64,000 nucleotides of DNA. Origin: Ancistrus triradiatus (Eukaryota > Chordata > Actinopteri > Siluriformes > Loricariidae). Each line of letters starts with the position of its first letter. The stretch's first letter is position 1. A program made the translations under genes and the position numbers. Positions 22,371 to 33,356 of the stretch are shown here, piece by piece. The notes under the pieces are model-generated. The model did not search any database. It was not told the DNA's origin and was given only the letters and a program-made list of their open reading frames with translations. Location: positions 682,001-746,000 of the forward strand of contig JAJAGP010000015.1 in the NCBI GenBank assembly GCA_025084515.1, given 5' to 3'.

Positions 22371-23850
22371 CAGTCGTATGAAAAAGTTTGGGCACCCCTG
22401 ATAATTTTCATGATTTTAGTTTATAAATCATTGGTTGTTCAGATCAGCAACTTGAGTTAAATATATCATATAGCAGATGAACACAGTGATATTTGAGAAG
22501 TGAAATGAAGTTTATAGGATTTACAGAAAAAAGTGTGCAGTAATTATTCAAACAAAAATTAGGCAGGTGCATATAAATTTGGGCACCCCAACAGAAAAAT
22601 GACATCAATATTTTAGTAGATCCTACTTTTGTAGAAATAACAGCCGCTCTAAACCGCTTCCTACAGCTTCCAGGTCTGGATTCTGGTTGAAGGTGCTTTG
22701 GAACCATTCTTCTTTAGAAACATCTCCAGTTCAGTCAGGTTTGATGGTTTCCGAGCATGGACAGCCCACATTTTCAGTAATATTCATGTCTCGGGGACTG
22801 AGATGGCCATTCCAGAAACGTTGTTTACTGGTTTCTCTGCATGAATGCCTTAGTAGATTTGAGCAGGGTTGGGGTCGTTGGCCTCGGTGCAACTTTGGTC
22901 ACTGATTCTTGAACATGTCCTCAAGAATCTGGAGATATTAACTGGAATCCATGCGACCCTCAACTTTAACAAGATTCCTAGAACCTGCACTGGCCACACA
23001 GTTCCACAGCATGATGGAACCGCCACCAAATTTACTGTGGGTAGCAAGTGTTTGTCTTGGGATGCTATGTGTTCTTTTTCCGCTCCTGTTATGTCCAAAT
23101 AACTCAATTTTAGTTTCATCAGTACAACAGCACTTGATTCCAAAATGAAGCTGGATTGTCCAAATGTGCTGTAGCACACCTCAAGGGACTCTGTTTGTGG
23201 TGTGTCTGCAGAAAAAGGCTTCTTCTGCATTACTCTCCCATACAGCCTCTCCTTGTGCAAAGTGCGCTGTATAGTTGAACGATGAAACAGTGACACCATC
23301 TGCAGCAAGATGAGGTTGTAGGTTGTGCCTGTGGTCTTCCATTGCCTCACTATGTTCCTCACAGTGGAAACTGACAGCTGAAATCTCTGAGAGAGCCTTT
23401 CCCTTTCCCTGAACCATGATGTTGAACAACCTTTGTTTTCAGGCCATTTGAGAGTTGTTTTGAGGCTCCCATGTTACCACTCTTCAGAGAAGATGCAAAG
23501 AGGAGAAAAACTTCCAATTGGCCACCTTAACACTTTCTCATAGTTGGATTCACTTGTGTATGTAGATCAAGGGTCAATGAGCTTACAAAACAAATTTTGT
23601 GTTCCAATAATTAGTGCTAAAGGTATTCAAATGACAAAGGTGCCAAATTTATGCACCTGCCCTAATTTGTTTTTGAATAAATTACTGCACACTTTCTGTA
23701 AAACCTATAACTTACTTTCACTTCTCAAATATCACGGTGTTCATCTGCTATATGATATATTTACCTGAAATTGCTGAGCTGGACAACCAATGATTTATAA
23801 AGAAAAATCATGAAAATTATCAGGGGTGCCCAAACTTTTTCATACAACTG
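22371..23850 (-). mobile_element. Near full-length Tc1-like transposon, dead transposase
   Basis: 1480 bp between TA dinucleotides. The ends are inverted copies beginning CAGTCGTATGAAAAAGTTTG on the left; the right end differs by one base in its outer ten. The transposase pseudogene starts at ATG 23472 (minus) and ends near 22603. Fragments in different frames include IQRTLHKERLYGRVM, TDETKIELFGHN with the first catalytic Asp, and GGGSIMLW. At least three frame shifts separate them. It shares its right TA with the next element. Confidence 0.93.
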
Positions 23851-23852
23851 TA

Positions 23853-24369
23853 CACTATATAGACAAAACATTGTGGACACCCCTTCTAAATATTAAGCTC
23901 TGCTATTTCAGCAACAGTCACTTGTAATATTTGTACATTCATAATATAAATCATACATTTCTGAATTTCCATAGACAAATAGCGGGAGTAGAATGGGTTC
24001 TGAACACCCCAGTGACTCTCAATATGACACATTTCTAGGTGTCTGCTTAAAACAAGTCAGTTCATAAACATTCCTCCCTACTGTCCTCACGCAAAGTCCA
24101 TATAGAATTGGTTTGCCAACTTTGACTGAGAACTTGGCTAACTTGCACAGAACCCTGAACTCAACTCCATCAGCTACTTTGAAAATGCTCTGGATTGCCA
24201 AGAGGGCTTATTATTTAACATCAGAATCCGACCTCACAGTCATATTTCAAATTCTAGTGGAAAGTCCATTTACATGAACAAAGGCTGTTATAGCAGGTAA
24301 TATTTCCACACTAATGACCGTGTTTTTGAATGCAAGTTTCTAGGTGTCCACAAACTTTTGTCTATAGTG
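23853..24369 (+). mobile_element. Tc1-like transposon, internally deleted
   Basis: Ends CACTATATAGACAAAACATT and TTTTGTCTATAGTG are inverted, with TA on both sides (23851-23852 shared with the previous element, 24370-24371). The interior from about 24080 to 24290 keeps the decayed C-terminal part of a Tc1 transposase, plus strand (the segment around AACTTTGACTGAGAACTTGG, and AACCCTGAACTCAACTCCAT, the place of the usual PDLNPI motif). The N-terminal half is deleted. Confidence 0.85.
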
Positions 24370-24647
24370 TATCAGTAACAGCAGCATAAATTATTTATAC
24401 TTCTAATTTATTTCTAGTGAAACCATTTACAGCATAGCTCTTAGATTCATCAACACCTGAAGCCACATTCGATTGCCTGTTTTGTATGTCCTGTAGTTAC
24501 CTCTTCTCAATAGAACCTCATGGGTTCTATGTGAAACGTCGCCCTATTTTGCACTTTTAAACGTTCCCAATTAATGCTGGGTGTAAATATTACACAGACT
24601 CAAAACATATGGCAAACAGAGTTACAACAGAAACATCTGGAAGAAGG

Positions 24648-24884
24648 GGGCTGTGTGGAGTTTGCATGTTCTCCCTGTGTCTGCATAGGTCTCCACTGGG
24701 TACTCCAGTTTCCTTCCACATCCAGAAAAGATGCATTAGGTTTCCCAATATGTGTGTGTGTGCAAGCAATGCTATGGCTCCTGCCTTGCACCATGTGCTG
24801 CCGGTTAGGCCCTGGCTCCCCCACAACCCTGAATTCGATTACGTGGGTAAAAAAATTATTAATTCATTCATTCATTCACTTTCT
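24648..24884 (+). mobile_element. V-SINE-like fragment, plus strand
   Basis: Starts within the core (CTGTGTGGAGTTTGCATGTT) and runs to ACCCTGAATTCGATTACGTG and a (TTCA)n tail. The tRNA-like head is absent. Its tail merges into the tail of an inverted copy. Confidence 0.8.
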
Positions 24885-25170
24885 TATCCACTTCCTGGAC
24901 AGGGTCGAGGGAGAGTCGGTGCCTAGCCAGCAGCACAGGGCACAAACTCAGGAACAACCCTAGACAGTTCGCCAATCCACTGTAGGGCACACACACTCCT
25001 AAACTCACTCACACACCGGGGTCACTTTAGCCTAATCAATGAACCTAAAGCATGTCTTTGGGCCGTGGGAGGAAACCTGAAGTAAACCCGAAATAAACCC
25101 ACAGTGACACAGGGAGGACATGCAAACTCCACACAGAAAGGAACCAGAACGCTCCACCTCGGTAGGTGTT
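24862..25170 (-). mobile_element. V-SINE-like retroposon, minus strand
   Basis: Reads inverted: tail ATTCATTCATTCACTTTCTT, then AGCAGCACAGGGCACAAACT, then the core inverse GGACATGCAAACTCCACACA, ending near 25170. It meets the previous copy tail to tail. Confidence 0.85.
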
Positions 25171-25177
25171 CAGATGA

Positions 25178-25245
25178 AGCAGCGGATTAAAATGCTAGCT
25201 CGTTAATGTGATAACCTGGGGTTCGAGTCTTGGAGTGTGTAACGA
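25178..25245 (+). repeat. tRNA-like SINE head, orphan
   Basis: Contains an A-box-like GCAGCGGATTAAAATGC and a B-box-like GGGGTTCGAGTCTTGG at tRNA-like spacing. No body or tail of a known family follows. It may be a head of another SINE or a decayed tRNA. Confidence 0.35.
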
Positions 25246-25620
25246 TACTGACTAGGACTGTTATAACCTTGCTCCATTCAAGAATATCCAGAGATGCTGC
25301 AAGGTGGACTCCACAAAAGCCAAAAATCCTACTGGAGTAACAAAAAGAAAAGGTAGTTGGCTGATTGAGGGCACAAACACTTTAATTTGTGTCTCCTTCA
25401 AATAAAATGTTGTGGTGAATAGGCCACCAGTAAAATGTATTGCAATACATGTAAAAAATAAATGCACTATGAGACTATAAAATGTTTCACTGGTACCCTA
25501 TACAGTATATGAAATGCATCAATATTAAATTGAAATTTTGAGCCGAAGGTCGCTGATTAAGGGAAGAGCTGTGAACACGAAGCGCAATTTGTCATGCTAA
25601 ACATGTTGCAGGTTTTGAAC

Positions 25621-25666
25621 ACACACACACACACACACAGACACACAGACACACACACACACACAA
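25621..25666. repeat. Imperfect (CA)n microsatellite
   Basis: CA units broken by two CAGACA interruptions, which usually stabilise such tracts. Confidence 0.95.
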
Positions 25667-25760
25667 AGGGAGCACAGGATTCACAGGACCCCTTTCTTTC
25701 TCATGCAAAACCATGCAGGCCGGTATGCTCCAGTACACTCACTGCTCTCAGTAACCCTGG

Positions 25761-25763
<3 letters not shown>

Positions 25764-25831
<68 letters not shown>
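25764..25831. repeat. (CA)n microsatellite
   Basis: About 33 perfect CA units. Frames across it are artefacts. Confidence 0.97.
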
Positions 25832-25832
<1 letters not shown>

Positions 25833-26115
25833 CTCTGCATACCACGTCACTCGTACATGCCATTAAAGAACCACCTCACCTTAGTGACTCACCTTGCTGT
25901 TTTGAGCAATAGAATGTGATTGGTTAGTACCACTTTGTGACATCATTTATGACCATAGTTCCAAAATATATAAAAACACAACTGATATTCTTGTTTTATT
26001 CTTTGTTTTTTTTGTTTAATTTAACATCACTACCGGCATCAGTGGCCATTTCAGTGACGCACACAAGGTTACATCTATACGCAAGGTTACATGTATAAAT
26101 ATATATATATATATA

Positions 26116-26256
26116 CCCCGAGTAAACCCACACAGGGAGGACATGCAAACTCCACACAGAAAGGACTCAGGCCACTCCACCCTGGAACTGAACCCAGGAC
26201 CTTCTTGCTGTGAAGCAACAGTGCTACCCATCGAGCCACCGTGCCGCCCATCTCGT
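26116..26256 (-). mobile_element. V-SINE-like head and core, minus strand
   Basis: Inverted core GGACATGCAAACTCCACACA, inverted B box GAACTGAACCCAGGACC, and inverted head GAGCCACCGTGCCGCC. It stops inside a (TA)9 tract at 26098-26115, so the 3' half is missing. Confidence 0.85.
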
Positions 26257-26389
26257 GTTATGCACCTGTTATTTAAACTCAGAGTACTTAAATATAAATC
26301 CTGATTTTTATGGCAGCCACGTTTTAGTAAAATGAGAGGGAACGCAGTATTAAAATGAGAAAATACATAAATGTATAACTTTACATATA

Positions 26390-26461
26390 CTGCTCAAAAA
26401 AATAATGGGAACACAGAGTTATATTGTGTTGTTTAAGTGTTCCCTTTATTTTTTTGAGCAG
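26390..26461. mobile_element. Tc1-type inverted-end remnant (solo palindrome)
   Basis: ACTGCTCAAAAAAATAATGG at the left and its inverse TTTATTTTTTTGAGCAGT at the right, with TA on both sides (26388-26389 and 26462-26463). Only about 70 bases remain, so the element has lost its whole interior. The ends match a Tc1 family I know from fish. Confidence 0.8.
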
Positions 26462-26696
26462 TATACATTTAAAGTGTCTAAAGCATAAATAATAATAAAA
26501 GAGTAGAAGCTGTGAAACACAATCAATCAATCATTTAAATTCTTAAAATACAAAAAAATGATTGACTGAGTGGAATAATACTGATTTTGCCATTTTAGGT
26601 TTGGCCTTTTTTTACCCACAAGTGTAAACATACTATGTGATGAATCAGTAAAGTGACCATGTTGGTTGATGTTTGTAAAAACTGATCATGTATGTA

Positions 26697-27195
26697 CCGT
26701 ACTTTTCGGACCATAAGGCGCACTTAAAATCCTTTAACTTTCTCAAAAATCAACAGTGCACCTAAAAATGCGGTGCGTCTAATGTATGAATCAATTCTGG
26801 CTGTGCTTTCTGACCTAGAACCGATTGTAGATGGTACACGGTGCTCATAAATCTGTCAAAATGTTTTAGCACGGCCTTGGTAAGTTACGAAGCCACCGTA
26901 GTGCGCAGCATAGCGGGGTAATACGGTATGTGCTTCAGCATTAGGGTACGTGCATTCATTCATTCATTTTCGAAGCGGATTTCAAACACAACGCTATCAG
27001 TCACGCAGTACAACATGGTCATAGAGCAGCTGTGAGAGAATTCAACATTAACGAATCAGTGGTACGGAAGTGGAGGAAGCAAGAAGACGCCCTGCGCCAG
27101 GTAAAGACCAAGCTGAGCTTCCGACGGAACTTACGAGTTTTGTTTCATTTAATGCGTCTTATAACCCGGTGCGCTTTATGGTCCGAAAAATACGG
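26697..27195 (+). mobile_element. pogo-like transposon, internally deleted
   Basis: Flanked by TA (26695-26696, 27196-27197). Ends CCGTACTTTTCGGACCATAA and TTATGGTCCGAAAAATACGG are inverted. The interior has a plus-strand fragment VREFNINESVVRKWRKQEDA, the HTH region of a pogo/Tigger-type transposase; then the sequence jumps to the 3' untranslated end (GTTTCATTTAATGCGTCTTA). The DDE domain is gone. It shares its first ~370 bases with 14696-15125. Confidence 0.88.
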
Positions 27196-27199
27196 TAGG

Positions 27200-28370
27200 T
27201 ACAACACTGTCTGACATTTTTTGTTTGATTTTTAGTTTGCAAACCATTTGAACTTACCCACTGAGGTATAACAGTGATCTAATAATGTACCTTAAAAAAG
27301 TTACACTACATCTGTAAACCTTACAGTTTTCTTACAATTTAAAGTACTAGCAATGCAACCTTAGTGGTAAGCATGTGGAATAGTAATGTACAATTTAGAC
27401 TTGTGTATCATTTTTGAGTGTGTACAGAGAATCTAATGCTGGCTTCATGTGTGTTTCAGACTTGCTGTATAAGCTTGAAGGGACACAATCATCTCTTTTA
27501 CAAGAAGAGAGTCCAATCAATTTAGGTTCTTTTTAACTAACCGTTTCCATTTCCTTAATGCAGATCAGGACAGTGTTAGCCATCAATTGTATTAGCATTC
27601 ACTGATTAGTCTGTAGGCTAAATCTCTAATGACTGGTTGCAGTATATTCGGTTTACAAACATGATTTTATCCCCATTATGTATAAGACTTAATGGGAAAG
27701 GTATACGGTTGTATTTTGTTCATTTACTTGAAAGAAACTCATGCTAATTCTCTCCTTTTATTTGTACAATGAGAGAAAGTGCCTATAAGTTAGCAACAAC
27801 AATATAGATCAGTTTGACTCAGCTAACATTAGCAGTGCATATGAACGCAACAACTTTTTGATGAAATATCATTTTGACCCTGTGTCTGTGAAGCATGCAA
27901 ACAGCCATCAAGCATCTGAAGATAGTTTAATGCTATGTAATAAACGACAAGGACAGACCCGAGACTGGTTTCTTTTCATCTCTGGACAAAATCTGCAATT
28001 TTGCCTATTTTCATTATCAGTTCTCTCTAAAACAAACCATTAAAGTTTTGTGTGTATGATGAGCATCTTTAGGGCTTTGGCATTATATGTAATAAGTCAT
28101 TTTTCTATATACTCATTTCGGTGCATTACTGATGCCTGCATGACAAATAAAAAACATGATGCATGCCACATTTTGCTTTTATTCACTGTTCTTCTTTGTC
28201 AAGCCTTTTATTAGTGAAATTGTAGGCTCCCTTTTTGGCCTCGGCCTTCATCTGAATGGCTCATTCTATAGGGAAACCCATTACTTCTTAATGCATTGTA
28301 TAATCACTGCCTGTCTGAGAAGAAAAGACTCATCGCAGGGTGCATTCACTAAAAGCTCACGTTGTCTATA
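27200..28370. other. Single-copy non-coding stretch
   Basis: No repeats recognised and no supported exon. An AG at 27458-27459 preceded by GTGTGTTTC is a possible acceptor, but no open frame follows. Confidence 0.4.
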
Positions 28371-29470
28371 ATCTTCAAATCTTCATTTTCCGGGACAGAC
28401 AGCCAGCCAGGGGGGCGTCAATTATGTGTCATTTACGTCCACATCATATGGAGGGGTCTGGAAGAATGCAGACCACCTAAAGCTCCGACAAAAGCATGGC
28501 CGAGCGACTGCTTCTCCGCGCCGGAGGCCGCTTGGCGACTCCAAGAGTGTCGTAGATCCAATTCTGTAATGCACCACCAAGACACTTTTACTGGTCCAGA
28601 GCCTGATAAGCACGAATATGGTCTGGCGTATAAAATTAACAAGGCTGGAGAAAAGCAGGAAGTGGTGGTGAGACAGACAAGTGTGTGAAAATATGGACTG
28701 CGTAAAATGAGGATCCGCACGGATTTATCGTCTTAGAAGCATGTACTATTCATTTCGTCCACCTCTCGGATTGTTTTTGCAGTCTACTTTTACTTGCAGG
28801 CTTTACAAGGCTGTTTATGTTCCCTCATAATGTCATCCAGGGTGTTTAAAGTGGCTAAATTTATGAAGGCCGACGGCTGAGGCGAGGCTGCCACAGCAAC
28901 TCCACACTGGTGGTCTCTTTGCTGCTTAGGATCCTTTGAGAAAGGCTGGCCAGAGCCATGAAAAGGCTTTTACCAGCCAGCACAAGTGCTCCGTAACTTT
29001 CTAGCACTACATTTCCACTGTTCAAGTGTCAATGAGAGGTGAACATAAAGGTAGACGGGAGGAAAAGGCAGGACAATACTTAACACTGTTTCTCATCCAG
29101 AGCTGCATTCCAACCTGACTCATTAAAAGACTTCTTTTCCGCCTCCATCCTAGCTCAATGACCTTCTCTTAGTTCCCACACAGCCACTGGACAAGAGAAA
29201 TGCTCCGTGTTATGTGTGTGTGAGAGAGAGACCACTCATTGAAGGCTCAGTTGGAGGCCCCTCTAGTAAATTATTCATGCATCATTTAAATACATGCAAA
29301 TGGATTTTCATACCTCTCTGGCACAATGCCCGGTACCTATGGCAACCGAACCTCCTCCAGCAGCCTCCACTGCTTTGTGAGTCTTCATAATAATGCTCAA
29401 ATTTGGCAAAGGATGCACCTCAGGAAGCACGCTCATCTTCTGTTCGCCATTTAGTCTAAGATTGAACTGT
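28371..29470. other. Single-copy block, possible conserved regulatory region
   Basis: About 1.1 kb with higher GC and CpG than its surroundings and no repeat families. A 108-codon plus frame (28362-28688) and minus frames overlap but lack splice signals or motifs. It contains a POU octamer and an RFX-like X-box 30 bases apart (29294-29347). The composition suits a conserved non-coding element; this is inference. Confidence 0.35.
29294..29347 (+). promoter_or_regulatory. POU octamer plus X-box-like motif
   Basis: Perfect octamer ATGCAAAT at 29294-29301, and GGTACCTATGGCAACC at 29332-29347, close to the RFX consensus GTTGCC-N-GGYAAC read on the minus strand. No gene start is assigned nearby. 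Confidence 0.3.
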
Positions 29471-30184
29471 AAACGTGTATATTACCATAAATAAATACCA
29501 TTTCCAATTCATGCTAATTATCAGAAAGGTTATAGAAGCAGACAGACCTTCTCTTCCCATGCCTGTATGTGTGTCTGTGTGTATTTACTGGTTAAGATTA
29601 TTCATGCCCCAGTTATTATTAACCTTATTTCCACCTCAGGGTTAAATGAGTTGATTGTAATATTTAATTGACTTCAATTCAGTTCCACTTTACTGCCTTT
29701 AGACCAGCACAAGTGTACAGTATAATAAAATGTTATATTATGGTGCATCATCTAACATACAACCACATGCTCTGTTAATGACCGCAGGGAACCAACATAA
29801 TCATGACACATTTTGTCAATTTCATTATAGCAAGTTGGTTCCGAGGTATTACAAAAACAATAGTGGATCGTCTGGAAAGATGCTGAAGCTTTGAACACTC
29901 CAAATTTTATTTGTAACACTGTCCAATATGCATTCAAATGTATGTGTTCAAATTGGCCGAAATGTGTCACATTTAGAGTAGTCCCTGTTGATGTGTGTGG
30001 GCACCCAAACTATTTCAGAATACCCCCTATTATATGTATTACATTTCCTATTTAATTATGTTGTATATATTATTTATTATTTATATTGTTTTTATTTATA
30101 TTACTTATTATATTTAGCGTCTGTGTATTTAGCCTACTAATTCTTATAAATTTTATATTAATTGAATTTAATTCTTACATATCA

Positions 30185-30345
30185 TCTGCCCAAGGAGGTT
30201 GGGGCCCTTTTTGAGTCTTTGTCCTCCTTCCTCATCACACGTAAGTGAGTTTTTCCTTTCCACTGTCACCCTAGGCTTGCTCAATTAGGGCCGTGGGACT
30301 AGCTGCTTGTACAGCTGATTTCAGACAATGTAGAAAGCATTGAGA
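30185..30345 (+). repeat. LINE-tail-like interspersed repeat
   Basis: Same family as 4243-4632: CTGCCCAAGGAGGTTGGGGC, GTTTTTCCTTTCCACTGTCA and TTTCAGACAATGTAGAAAGC. 5'-truncated relative to that copy. Confidence 0.7.
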
Positions 30346-30693
30346 GAGAGAGTTTAGAGTTGAGTCGTGCCTTGCACCCTAGCTTCCCATGATCCTAAAT
30401 TGACTTAAGCTGGTATCAAAATGAACAATGAAAATATATGAAAAAATGAAAAGACATACAATTACATGTTAAATTATTAATATTAAAATAAATTATTTAA
30501 AATTTCTGTCAACATATATCTAATTAAACATGTTTTTAGAACCAAATAATTCTTCCACTTTTCGTTTCATCCTGTTTTCAGTTTAACCTTAATATTTGGA
30601 CTCCCAGACCCACATTCATGCAATCGAATTAATAAGAAGGTCTGTGGTAATTAACATATAAAACAGAAAAGAAGCGACATTTTCTGTATCTAA

Positions 30694-30694
<1 letters not shown>

Positions 30695-30726
<32 letters not shown>
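30695..30726. repeat. (GT)n microsatellite
   Basis: About 15 GT units. Confidence 0.95.
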
Positions 30727-30728
<2 letters not shown>

Positions 30729-30874
30729 AAAAGGAGGAGTGGACAATCAAAGACAAATTTTTCAGCCATCTTATTAATCTTTTAAACAAACTAAATACAT
30801 TTAAATAATAAAAAGAAGAACAAATTAAAATAAAATAATTATTTTTATAACAGTAATGGCAAAAGCGTAATATA

Positions 30875-31012
30875 ATTAATAATAATCACAACAATAACAA
30901 CAACAATAATAAAAATAACAGTACTACTACTACTACTACTACTACTAATAATAGTAATATTGTTAATAATAGCAACAACGCACCAACAACAATAATAGTA
31001 ATAATAATAATG
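30875..31012. repeat. Interrupted ACA/AAT/TAC trinucleotide tract
   Basis: Complex array of AAT and ACA units with a clean (TAC)8 core near 30921-30946. Confidence 0.9.
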
Positions 31013-31756
31013 TATCCTTATGAAGTGTGTCTAAATTACTACAGTTTATTTTTTTAAATTTTACAACTGTTTTCACAAATGTAATATTATTTGTTTATTA
31101 CTGTTCCCCCACAGTACCAGCCTCGTTTTACGTAAGAGAGGATAAAGGCTTATTACGGAAGAGTGAGACCTTAACCCAAAAAAACCAGGCAGAGATTAAA
31201 ATTATGAAAATGTGGATATAATGTGTTATATAATTACTAAAGCGTGTGTCCAAAGTGCAGAGGGACATTGGCCTCACACATAAAATATTTCCATACATAA
31301 TTGAAATATGTGGAGTCCTATGTAGAAGTAATGTATTAAGAAATTATTAAGAAATGATGGAACAGACATTTCGCGTCAAAGCGTGACTATCACTGGCCTT
31401 ACAAGGTCAAGTTCACGGCACAACAATGATTAGTGTAAAGTGAGTGGTTAACAACGCAACACCGCCACCTATTGGACGATTTTATAATAACATGTCCTCA
31501 GGAATACCGTCACTTCTGACACACAGGAGCTAATGTAGCGTGTGAATATGTCTTGAAATACTGAAAGAGGTATTTGGAATTTATTTGGAGTTTACAGTTA
31601 ATTTGAATTTGCAGTTCAATTTGCAGTACAGTTCATTTGAATTTGATCGGAAGTCTTTTAGTGTCGAGTTAAGATTATTCAGTGCAATACGTTATCCAAT
31701 AGAGTCATCCACAATATTCGCCATTCCTCTATCCAGTTTTCCAATTTGATGGATGG

Positions 31757-32275
31757 TATGTGACCAGAAGCCACAACATTATGATCAGCTTAAGACCAGA
31801 AGCCATAACATCTGGACTTCAACGATGTTAGGTGGCAAGTGTCAACCTGATATTCACATGAATGCTCGGGATTCCCAGCAGAACGTTGACCAGAGCATTC
31901 CCCTGCACAAGCCTGTCTTCTTCCAACAATGCATCCTGAGGAAAAGAAACTTAATTCACCAAACCAGATGACCTTCTTCCATTGCTAAAGGGTCTACTTG
32001 TGTGATACGGAGACAGTGAACAGGGATTAGCATAGTTAGCACTCTGACTCTGACCTCATACTGAGCAGAGTGCGATGCACAGTGTGTTGTAACCAGCATT
32101 AAAAATTGCTGTTACTTTTACCACAGTAGCCCTTCTGCTGTCAGTTTGAACCAAACAGGATAGCCATTGTTGCTCTTGTCCATCATCGAGCCTTGGGTGC
32201 CCAAGTCCTGTCACCAGTTTGTCCCTCCTTGTTCCCCTGTAGAAAGACACTTACCATTGCTGAATTTTCCATGTC
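31757..32275 (-). mobile_element. Tc1/mariner-type relic
   Basis: The left part has ACATTATGATCAGC and GGGATTCCCAGCAGAACGTT, matching the family of 9867-10198. Further right, GAGCAGAGTGCGATGCACAG, CAGTAGCCCTTCTGCTGTC and GAGCCTTGGGTGCCCAAGTC read on the minus strand as the N-terminal HTH part of that transposase. The middle is deleted and the right end is missing. No frame is intact. Confidence 0.75.
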
Positions 32276-33046
32276 CGTCTAAGAATATGAGAATACATGT
32301 ATTGTGTATGATCATTTGTGTTTGTAATTTTGAGAAATATGTCTAGTAGTTCAGGGATAAACTACTCTATATCATAGGTAATTATTTTTATGGATTGGTG
32401 ATGAGAATCTCTAATTTGCAGTACCATTAATGACTAAACATTATTATTGTTGGTTGCTCCACAACCTCACTATTTGGTGGAAGGGTACAGCCAGGGCCAG
32501 TGGGCCTGTTACAAAAAGCTTGCCTCTCCTAAATGATACCCCACACTTGCCCCCGGCAAGTCTCTTTGGATTAGTGTGCTAGCCAGCATTAATTAGCTCG
32601 TAGCAGCAAGAAAATGGTTGCGGTCTTTGCTTTTTTAAGATGAGTCTTCTTCCAAGCTAATTATAGTTCTATTTAGTAATACATTGATTCAGTTCTCAAT
32701 GAACCCGCACATTAGTAATCAGCACTTCATAATATTAGTGCCCACAACACTGCTAGTTCGAGCTCTATGTCATTTGAAGTGAATTAATTCCGTTTGTAGT
32801 GCTAACACTTGCTAAACTAATTTAACTTTAGCTCTATGACGTGTCTGCGCAAACGTGAATGAATCGACTTATCGTTCACGCTAATCTGCTGCCAGTTTCA
32901 TATAACAGTTTAACTACTGCTAGTTAGCGTTACTTTATTTTGAAAATACTTTACGGACACTCCACTACTGGAAGAATATACGTAAATCAATTGTTACTAT
33001 GCCCGTAGCGACATTAAAGTGCTACACAAGAAGCATGAAGTAAGCT
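32276..33046. other. Non-coding stretch, nothing recognised
   Basis: AT-rich single-copy DNA with no frame, terminal repeat or SINE box. Confidence 0.4.
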
Positions 33047-33149
33047 GTTACTACTAGTGATGTGTCGGTCGCGACCGATCCGGCTCTAAGAGCCGGCTCT
33101 TTGAAATGAACGACGGGAGCCGGTTCCTGATTGTGAGCCGATTTATATA

Positions 33150-33274
33150 TTTTTTAATTTATTGCACATTCCGACACATTGCTGCTTATTGCACCTCTGG
33201 TTAGATGCTAAACTACATTTCGTGGCGTTGTACTTTGTACATGTGTAATGACAATAAAGTTGAATCTAATCTAA

Positions 33275-33281
<7 letters not shown>
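33150..33281 (+). mobile_element. Non-LTR retroposon 3' tail
   Basis: TGCACCTCTGGTTAGATGCT, ACATTTCGTGGCGTTGTACT and ATGTGTAATGACAATAAAGT followed by (GAATCTAATCTAATCTAAT)-type repeats. This is a 5'-truncated LINE or SINE tail of a kind common in teleosts, sitting inside the hAT-type element. Confidence 0.75.

Positions 33282-33352
<71 letters not shown>
33280..33352. repeat. (TA)n microsatellite
   Basis: Perfect TA tract of about 36 units growing out of the retroposon tail. Confidence 0.97.

Positions 33353-33356
<4 letters not shown>

Noticed and set aside
22850..23362. 170-codon frame as a protein
   Set aside because: It crosses frames of a decayed Tc1 transposase; only short parts match, and the rest is an out-of-frame read.
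28362..28720. Overlapping 95-108 codon frames on both strands
   Set aside because: Opposite frames of similar length in GC-rich DNA suggest chance; no donor or acceptor at sensible places.
30875..31012. CRISPR-like or minisatellite array
   Set aside because: It is an interrupted trinucleotide tract without unique spacers; the organism is a vertebrate.
31114..31162. Possible small exon after CCCCCACAG, with a GTAAGA inside
   Set aside because: The donor-like sites give 17 or about 49 bases, one frame only, and no partner exon. Too weak.
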